A stretch of 64,000 nt of DNA from Antedon mediterranea (lineage: Eukaryota > Echinodermata > Crinoidea > Comatulida > Antedonidae), in assembly GCF_964355755.1 (NCBI RefSeq), contig NC_092670.1:9361201-9425200 (forward strand), given 5' to 3'. The position numbers and the translations under genes were made by a program. This document shows, piece by piece, positions 57,096-64,000 of the stretch (position 1 is its first letter; each line of letters starts with the position of its first letter). Below the pieces are notes generated by a model. It was not told the origin of the DNA. It saw only the letters and a list, made by a program, of their open reading frames with translations, and made no database searches.

Positions 57096-59175
57096 AAGTT
57101 AATATTTTTGTCATTTTTTTACAATGACTTTTAATTCAATCCAAATGGGTAGTCACCATTTAGTCAGCTATCGGCAAGAAAATCAAGAATAAGCAATATA
57201 ACTGAGCTGTTGTATCATTTATTTTGAAAATACCAGTATTAGCCTACTCTTCATCAAATACAGTCAGTGTAATATTATACTGTTTTAAAGTTACAAAAAA
57301 CGAATATCCCATTACATGAGCTACATAACTTTTTTGTTAAATATTATCATTAAAAAATAGAAATAAAATATTCATTTCAGTGTTCATAAAAAAACATTAA
57401 TAGTCAATCAAAAAGCATAGTTATCTAAATACCAGTAAATAAATTGATTTTCATGGAAATTTATTAAATTGCCATAATTTTAGGCCTCAAAATGTTCTTT
57501 TCTTCATATTTTAATCAATTATTGCGTGCATTCTGTATTACAAATTTACCATACAGTAGTACTTCAATATATTTGACAAAAAAGTGTGATGTACCCATAT
57601 ATGGACACGATGACATCACATTAATGGGTAGACTACCACTCTTCTATATTTTAATTAATCTGTTCTACAGATAAAATTGAATTGTATTTGGTGGGAGACT
57701 ACAACAGCGAGCACTTTAAAATTTGTAATTTTTATTTACTGTAGTCGAATTGTTCTCAGATGTTGACTTGCATCGACTTTTTTGTATTGTAATTGTTGTT
57801 TACTATATCATATTTTTGTTGTGTACATTTCTTATGGATGCACCTTCCACTTGGTCGAGTGCCACTGTTGTAAAAGTGTAAACTCCAAATAAATTATTAG
57901 TATTATTATATCATTAATAAGCAATTCCAAACAGGAGGTGGCTGCTCTCTGGTGGTAAAATTCATTGCTCTAGTAGGCATCTGGTGGTGTTTAGTAGGAC
58001 CCCTATATTCAGGTTACAAATGCATTTCATAGTCCGGGTGCAATTCTGTGGGCTACAACAAATTGGATTAGGAACACTAGAAACTTTATCTCAACTCTGA
58101 TGAACATGACAGTGCACATTCTTCAAACACTATGTAATTAATAAAATTTCAAATACATTTCGTGAAGTTTCATCCACTGAAGTTTGTTATTGGGTTCAAA
58201 CATCATTTCTCATGGCATATCCAATTATTGTTCTTATAGATCGAATGCTTGGTTCCCACTAAAGAAGCAACGCAATCGAGTCGACCGATCACAAGCGAGG
58301 GAATATTCGAAGAGTCGCTTGTCATTGGTCAACTCGCTTGCGTTGTTTGTACATCCTAGCGTTGCGTCCTAGTTGGAACCAAGCTCTATTGGGACAATCA
58401 AATTTACTAAAAACATAAACAAAACCTGGGGATTTTTTTTGTTATGCAGGCTAATTCTACTAATCATATATCGTTAAAATAGTACTAAACAAAATGTGTG
58501 AAGCACATCTGTGTATTTAAATATCCTATTGCATATTCATATTATTTCTTAAACATATAAATATTATGCTGTAAATGGTGAATACAAAACATGTCAGAGA
58601 GCACCAAACAAAATTGTAATGATAAAATTCAACCAATGACTTTTTAATGGATTTTGTTGGTTATTGGGTTTAAACCTCATCCAATCAATTCTCACAGCAA
58701 AACAAGTCCATCACACAAAATTATTTTTCTTGTGAATAAATTTGGACAATTACATTTGGTGGATACACAACAGCAACTAAATCTGCCAAATCTCAGAATA
58801 TTTGTGAGAGTTTTGATGTCTGTAAGTAGAATAACCAAAAATGGCAATCTCAGCTGTATCATCTCTTTTTAATTCGGCCGACAAAAAGAGGTACTTTACG
58901 AGGTATTTGATGGAAATAAAATACAAATTAAAAATTGTTCTCTATAGAAATTCGGCAGAAAACATTCAGTACTTTTTTTTTGTGCACTGGCTCTTTTACC
59001 ATTTTCTTCTCACTTTCATGAGAAAGACACATTCCACTGTTTTCATCTACATTTTTGCATAATGATAAATATAAATATGATACAGCTATTTTACTGTATA
59101 GATGGATGCTATTTCTGTGACTATGTTTACAGCTCATCGTGTTGTAAAGAGTAAATTGCATTCATCTTTAGGATT
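57096..59175. other. gene-free region and probable 3' UTR of NMT
   Basis: No separate gene is recognised. It contains a fragment of the TGCCC-type MITE (about 57575-57625), a MITE (58247-58384) and, next to 59176, sequence that should be the NMT 3' UTR on the minus strand. The polyadenylation site was not placed. Confidence 0.5.
58247..58384. mobile_element. palindromic MITE (GGTTCCCACTAG family), third copy
   Basis: Ends GCTTGGTTCCCACTAAAG and CCTAGTTGGAACCAAGC are inverted. The middle (CACAAGCGAGGG, GTCGCTTGTCATTGGTCAAC) matches the copy at 6190-6352. Non-coding, 138 bp, more diverged at the ends than the 6.2-kb copy. Confidence 0.87.
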
Positions 59176-62100
59176 TCACTGGAGTACAAGCCCAACCTGT
59201 GAATTTAAATAAAATAATCTATTATAAATACTATACTATAAAGCACAGTTTGAAAATGTGCTCTAAAGACATGATGTGGTTAAATACATATTATACTAAG
59301 AAAGTTAATTCTACCTCCACTTGCACAAATAATGGCAGATAAGGAACTAACCGAGATATTTATTGCAAATTATTTAGAAATAAATAATAATATTTCAGAT
59401 ACGTTTATGAGATTCCAAATTAAAGTTATTTCCCATCTGTCTATGGAATAATGGCAACAGTGTTTTCCAGTTGGGTTGTTCCCCCTGTTTACCATATTCA
59501 TTTGTTTCGAGTAGATTAGCAATTACCTTTTGTTTTTAATTTGTTTATACAAATGTATAAGTAAATAATTCAATAAATAAGTTCTAAATGAATAACTCAT
59601 TGTGATAATGTCTTAACAGAGAAGAAACGTTTGAGAAAAAACAAATGATTAAAAATAAATTGTTATTACTTTTTCTGGCGGCATATCTGGACATATCCAA
59701 TTATATAGATAGTATTGTAGATTTCCATCACCCATGCCAAATTTCAGTTCTTCTAGAAATTCTCTGTTGTCCATTAAATCCAAAGCATTGAAGACATCAA
59801 ATCCTTGCTATTATATTAAAGAGTTTTTAAAAAAGTATAAAACCTCTCTTCACCAATGTGTTGATATGGTTACTTGTAACAAAAAATAACAACTAGATGC
59901 TGAAATCCAACACAATTACAGCTCAAGAAGTTTATTCACCATAAAGGGACTCGGCAAACTGGCCCACCATGCACCAGTCCCACCTACTCATGCACACGCT
60001 ACTACTGTATTAAGCTTGTTGAGCGCTTCAATGCGAGAATGTTTTAATATCCAAGAAATTAATAATTTTATTGCTATTGCAGTAGTTAATTTTATAAAAA
60101 TTATTATATATTCTTTTTCAATATATGCCTCGATTTATGTGGTTCTTAAAACCGATAAACGGCAGCCATTTGAATAGTCTGCACATGCATCATCTTATTC
60201 ATGACGACTGTGTGAAATACAATCAGTGGTATAATAAACACCTTCGCTACCTATCAGAAAATAACCACTAGAACCATGTAAGCAAATCAGCAGCAGATGT
60301 GCTGAAAAGGAATTTAATTAAGCACTGCAATAATAACCAATCGACTATCTCGGAATAGGTAATAATATTACAATAGGATAGACAGATGCCTTTTTCACTT
60401 GAGCTCCTGTGAATACTGTTCTGGCGAGCTCTCATATGGGAGCTTCAAAGTGCTGAGAATGGAGCGGGATCTTATCTTAGCATATTTATGGATCATTTTT
60501 GTGTGTATTGGATGTGATAGGGAGTAACCACACACTGTTGTACATCTGAAAGTGTCAAATAAAAACTACTTACATTTTTTGCCATGATTAGGGCATCTTG
60601 CATTAGTTGCGTCATGGACACGCTTGAGTTCACGTTGTAGAAAGAGTAAGCTGCGTGTAGTACATTGTGTACAGAGTGGTGCATTATGGATGATGACAAT
60701 GTATAATAACTAATCAAATCGGTGATTTTCCCATCAGCCTGTAAACAGTGTTCAAATAACCAAATATTAAACAATGTATGGAGTAATCTTTGCCCAACCT
60801 AATGCGGAGATGTTAGTTAATCCTCTTTCGTACCACTGGGTTTCCGCAGTGAAGTAATTGAATTGGAAGGGTTGTTGATTAATGATTAATTGATCTGTCT
60901 GCACTATCAAACTAGTTTGACCAAAAAGTGTAATGTGCCCAAATATGGTGGTGATATGCGAAAAAATGGGTAGTGATATGACATCATCATGTCGATATTG
61001 GGCACATAAAAGTTTAACAGTGTAGACAGAACTTTAAATGCACAATAGCCAAAGACTAGTTGTGTGTACTTATCGGAGAAGACTTCTTTTAACACAAGAA
61101 CAATGGCAGCGGAATGCTTAGAACCTGTGACAATATAGTGTCCTGTTTTCTGTGGTGGTAGACAATTGAATAATAGAAACAAGGCATAGATGCACGGTCG
61201 CCTGCGCACATAGAAAACAATAACTTGATGCAGTTGCCCATGCCAATAGCCTAAAGAAAAAATATTAACTGACGACATAATCAACCATGCTAATAGAAAA
61301 TACTAAATTAACAGTCGACTGTTAAAATAGAAAACTTTAACTTCAATGCACTCGTACGGGTACAAGTAGCTTATATATTAAAACACAGGACGATTTAAAA
61401 TCTGAAAACTACAATTCAACCTACCGATTCAACGACATACGTATTTACAATTCCTTCTCTAGGAGTAAACCAATGCTGAAATTCTTCCTTCAATATCAAA
61501 TACAAATTCATAATTATTATTATTATTTTTAATTATTATCATTTTTTAACTATCTTTTTATTTGATTACATACATTTGATGATGCATATCAATATAATTG
61601 ATAATATGGACTATATTTAAAATTATCAACGTTTTTTTGTTCTACTTATTTTATAACAAACAGAAATTCATATAATTATTATTTTATTTATATTATTTCT
61701 GAACTATAATTCCCTTTTTTTTATATGACTATATAATTATTATAATATGGAATATATTTAAAATTATTTCAAATAGTTTTTTCTGTTTTACTTATTTTAT
61801 AACGTTATATATACATACCTCCGTAAACTTGGGATAGAGATCAAATTTTTTCATATATTCTGTAAAGATTTTGAGACAACCAGGACCATCCTTTGCTTCA
61901 TAAACCCTAAGTCCTGGAGTTATTGGTTCCTGCAACGACAACAAAACACACAATTAATTTAAAAGAATAATCTATTTTTGCAAACTCCACAAACGTTTTG
62001 TGTGTTGTGCTTTAACAAGGTTTTATACTTGATTTATTTATACTTGATGTTAAGACTTACAAAGCCGTAGATTGTGTGTCCCTCCACATATTTCTATATA

Positions 62101-63778
62101 TCATCTTGTCTATTTAAAATATCTTTTCAGTGTCATATTGATAACACTGCTCATGGCAAGTACCTTAACTTATCAAACTTGTTAAAACTACCTTTGCCAA
62201 AACCAGAATATAAAAGACGTAGTTTGTCCTAAAGGAGCACTAGAATAATTTTGATTCTGATCCAAACTGCTTCAACTCTCTACTCTTTTAAAAATAGATT
62301 AAACAATAAGTAGAATTATATTTGTACTTTTTTTTCAAATGGAAACATAGTGTATATATTGAACGATTTATATATTACATATTGTATTTTAGTTTGTTAA
62401 TTTGAGAAGAACAACCCTGTGTTATTATTATCCATGGATAAATAAAGTTAAACTTGAACATACTGTAATGTGACCGACCTAAGAATTGCAATAGAAAAAA
62501 TAAACGAATGGGGTAATTTCCCCACTGCAAAACTTAACTTAATTTGGAATACTGGAAGAAAAGGGGACAAATGAATTTTATTAAAAGATTCAAAGTAAAC
62601 CCATTATTATCTGAATCCTGATTGGTGGATACTATCTGAATCCTGATTAGTGGATACTATCTAAATCCAGATTGGTGGATATTACCTGGATCCTGATTGG
62701 TGGATACTTACAGGTGGGAGTTTGTAAAGTTTTATTGTTCTAGACATCGTCATGTTGCGGCCGATGTGTGAAAACTTCACATCTACCAACTTTTTTGGAT
62801 TCAGTGATCTATGCCAATATCTGCAAAACAAGCAATAATATGGCTTAAATGAAAAATAAGAATTTTTCAAATGTAAATAAAGAATTTGAACTTTTAAATC
62901 TTAACATCTTATCAAAGCAATACACATAACAAAAACAAAGAGTACAAACTTAAATAAGATAAAAAGGACCTCCAATATATTATTTTGTATGTTTAAAAAT
63001 GAATAGCAAATTGACTTTTTAATAGAGGAGTTAAATTTGTCATGATTTTCTTGACTTGAAAAGTATTTAAGTAAAAATATTTTCCAGTTTAATTTGATTA
63101 ATTTAATAGGCTACATTCATTACCTGCAAGTTGCGACAGGTTTAGGAAGCACAATGCCAGCTGTAAACACTGCTTGAAATATATCCTCCATATTAACACG
63201 CCTTGTGATCTCACGTATCAAGACCGGCGCTACACGTTTGTTTCGTAGCTTTTTATGCACGCACAGAAAATTGATTTCTACCATTGTTTGTTCTCTGAAA
63301 AGAAAATTCAAGAAATATTAAATGAGAACGGTACTGGGTTTGGTGAACAAGTTTCCAGGCCAGACATCCAATCTAAATAGTCGGCCTACTGGCATTAGTA
63401 TAGGGGAAATTGTGATAAAATTATAAAAATTGAGTGAAAATCACATTAAATCGGGTGAACTAGAGATTGGTTATAAAATTGGAGGAACCCCAACAAAATC
63501 AGAGGAGTTGGCAGGTTTGCAATATTAATTTATTTATTTAAGTCTTTTTCAAGCTGTTACTAGGGAAATTGGCTAGTTTCCTATTGCACATGAATATTAT
63601 TATACTATAAAAAGTAACAATACAATAAATTATATAAGATATAAAGATATAGTTCACTTACACATCATAAATATTAATGTGAGCCGTTACTGCACTAATA
63701 AATCCCACCAGTTTGTTATTTCCAACAACCCGCACCGCACAATGCCACTGAGGACGCCAGCCAGGTGGAGTTAATGCC
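59176..63778 (-). CDS. NMT: glycylpeptide N-tetradecanoyltransferase (NMT), 3' eight exons, 5' end outside window
   Basis: NMT moves myristate from myristoyl-CoA to the N-terminal glycine of many cytosolic proteins. Exons, 5' to 3': 63662-63778, 63124-63294, 62712-62820, 61819-61929, 61425-61487, 60574-60738, 59670-59807, 59176-59196; phases agree throughout, giving about 297 residues of the C-terminal part of a roughly 500-residue protein. Signatures seen: [14 protein letters not shown]; the [12 protein letters not shown] signature followed by [45 protein letters not shown]; and the terminal VGLVLQ, whose free carboxylate is the catalytic base in characterised NMTs. The last coding exon is only 21 nt. 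Exon phases and motif order match a single NMT1/NMT2-type gene, and I cannot tell which vertebrate paralogue it corresponds to. The upstream exon (with the FRFDYSPEF region) is not found before the window end. Confidence 0.95.
60893..61036. mobile_element. palindromic MITE in an NMT intron
   Basis: Left end GTCTGCACTATCAAACTAG and right end AGTTTAACAGTGTAGACAG are inverted, with TGTGCCCAAATATGG and ATTGGGCACA inside. Same family as the split element at 11038-12385. It is non-coding. A small frame across it (60907-61284) is not an NMT exon. Confidence 0.82.
62120..62460 (+). mobile_element. relic of the 3' end of a non-LTR retrotransposon in an NMT intron
   Basis: In broken frames it reads [18 protein letters not shown], a pattern usual at the C terminus of LINE ORF2, followed by an A-rich 3' end (GGATAAATAAAGTTAAAC). 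Too decayed to assign a family. Confidence 0.6.
62600..62711. repeat. 27-bp minisatellite abutting an NMT splice donor
   Basis: Four degenerate copies of CTGAATCCTGATTGGTGG plus ATACTAT end exactly at the donor of the exon at 62712-62820. In gene orientation the unit next to the exon reads GTAAGTATCCACCAATCAGG, and the following unit has AG GTAATATCC. The array therefore duplicates the donor-proximal intron sequence. Confidence 0.85.
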
Positions 63779-64000
63779 CTGCAAGAATAATCGAAAAGAT
63801 TTTCACAATACCATCTATTTAATTTAATAATATTGGATAATATAATTATGTCGAGTTTAAAGATATATTATATTTTATAACTTTTACCAAAAATTGGATC
63901 ACAAAAACATTTTTTTTTACCTGAAAAAATTGCAATTAGACAGACAGACAATGACTTTTTGTTAAATTTATCCATATTTTGTCTTTTTTTTGTTTCATTC
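63779..64000. other. NMT intron, continuing beyond the window
   Basis: AT-rich, no exon recognised. A CAG/GT pair near 63918 does not encode the expected upstream NMT residues and is not taken as an exon. Confidence 0.5.

Noticed and set aside
60907-61284. 125-codon minus-strand frame inside the NMT intron
   Set aside because: It overlaps a MITE, has no NMT similarity, and the flanking NMT exons join in phase without it.

Overview
The window is animal nuclear DNA: AT-rich, with spliced genes, GT-AG introns, tRNA-derived SINE-like sequences, several MITE and hAT-like families, and non-LTR retrotransposons. The octamer TAGGCCTA and its variants are very common. I associate that, together with the kinds of short interspersed repeats seen, with marine deuterostomes, most likely an echinoderm. 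This is an impression from composition, not a proof.

Layout. 1-8.7 kb has no recognisable gene; it holds palindromic MITEs (1.45-1.77 and 6.19-6.35 kb), a perfect 45-bp-arm hairpin at 8.0 kb and AT-rich spacer. 8.7-14.7 kb is a complete five-exon RBM48 gene on the + strand (466 residues, minor-spliceosome RRM protein). Its introns carry a SINE, a nested MITE/hAT pair, a telomere-like minisatellite and a 42-bp minisatellite. 14.9-16.8 kb is a first array of a palindromic satellite. 16.8-43.0 kb is a head-to-tail cluster of three copies (A, B, C, all minus strand) of one multi-exon gene family. The family has an RNase H/DDE-transposase-like core and terminal cysteine-rich modules. A is 5'-truncated. 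B is full length (1250 codons plus stop) but has an in-frame TAG and a hAT-like insertion 18 nt from a splice acceptor. C is open along its whole core (1065 residues) but has lost most of the N-terminal exon. A and B are a recent segmental duplication.

43.0-51.5 kb is a second, larger array of the same palindromic satellite (about 40 units), into which a 5'-truncated CR1/Jockey-type LINE with an open RT frame is inserted. A decayed second LINE follows on the + strand (51.5-53.5 kb). 53.5-59.2 kb is repeat-rich spacer with tandem duplications and a long hairpin at 55.6 kb. 59.2-63.8 kb carries the last eight coding exons of a glycylpeptide N-tetradecanoyltransferase (NMT) gene on the minus strand; its 5' end lies beyond the window.

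The two host genes are ordinary and unrelated in function. The most unusual part is the three-copy transposase-like gene cluster bracketed on both sides by the same two-hairpin satellite. All exon borders below were read by eye from splice consensus and checked for reading-frame phase; none is supported by transcripts here.
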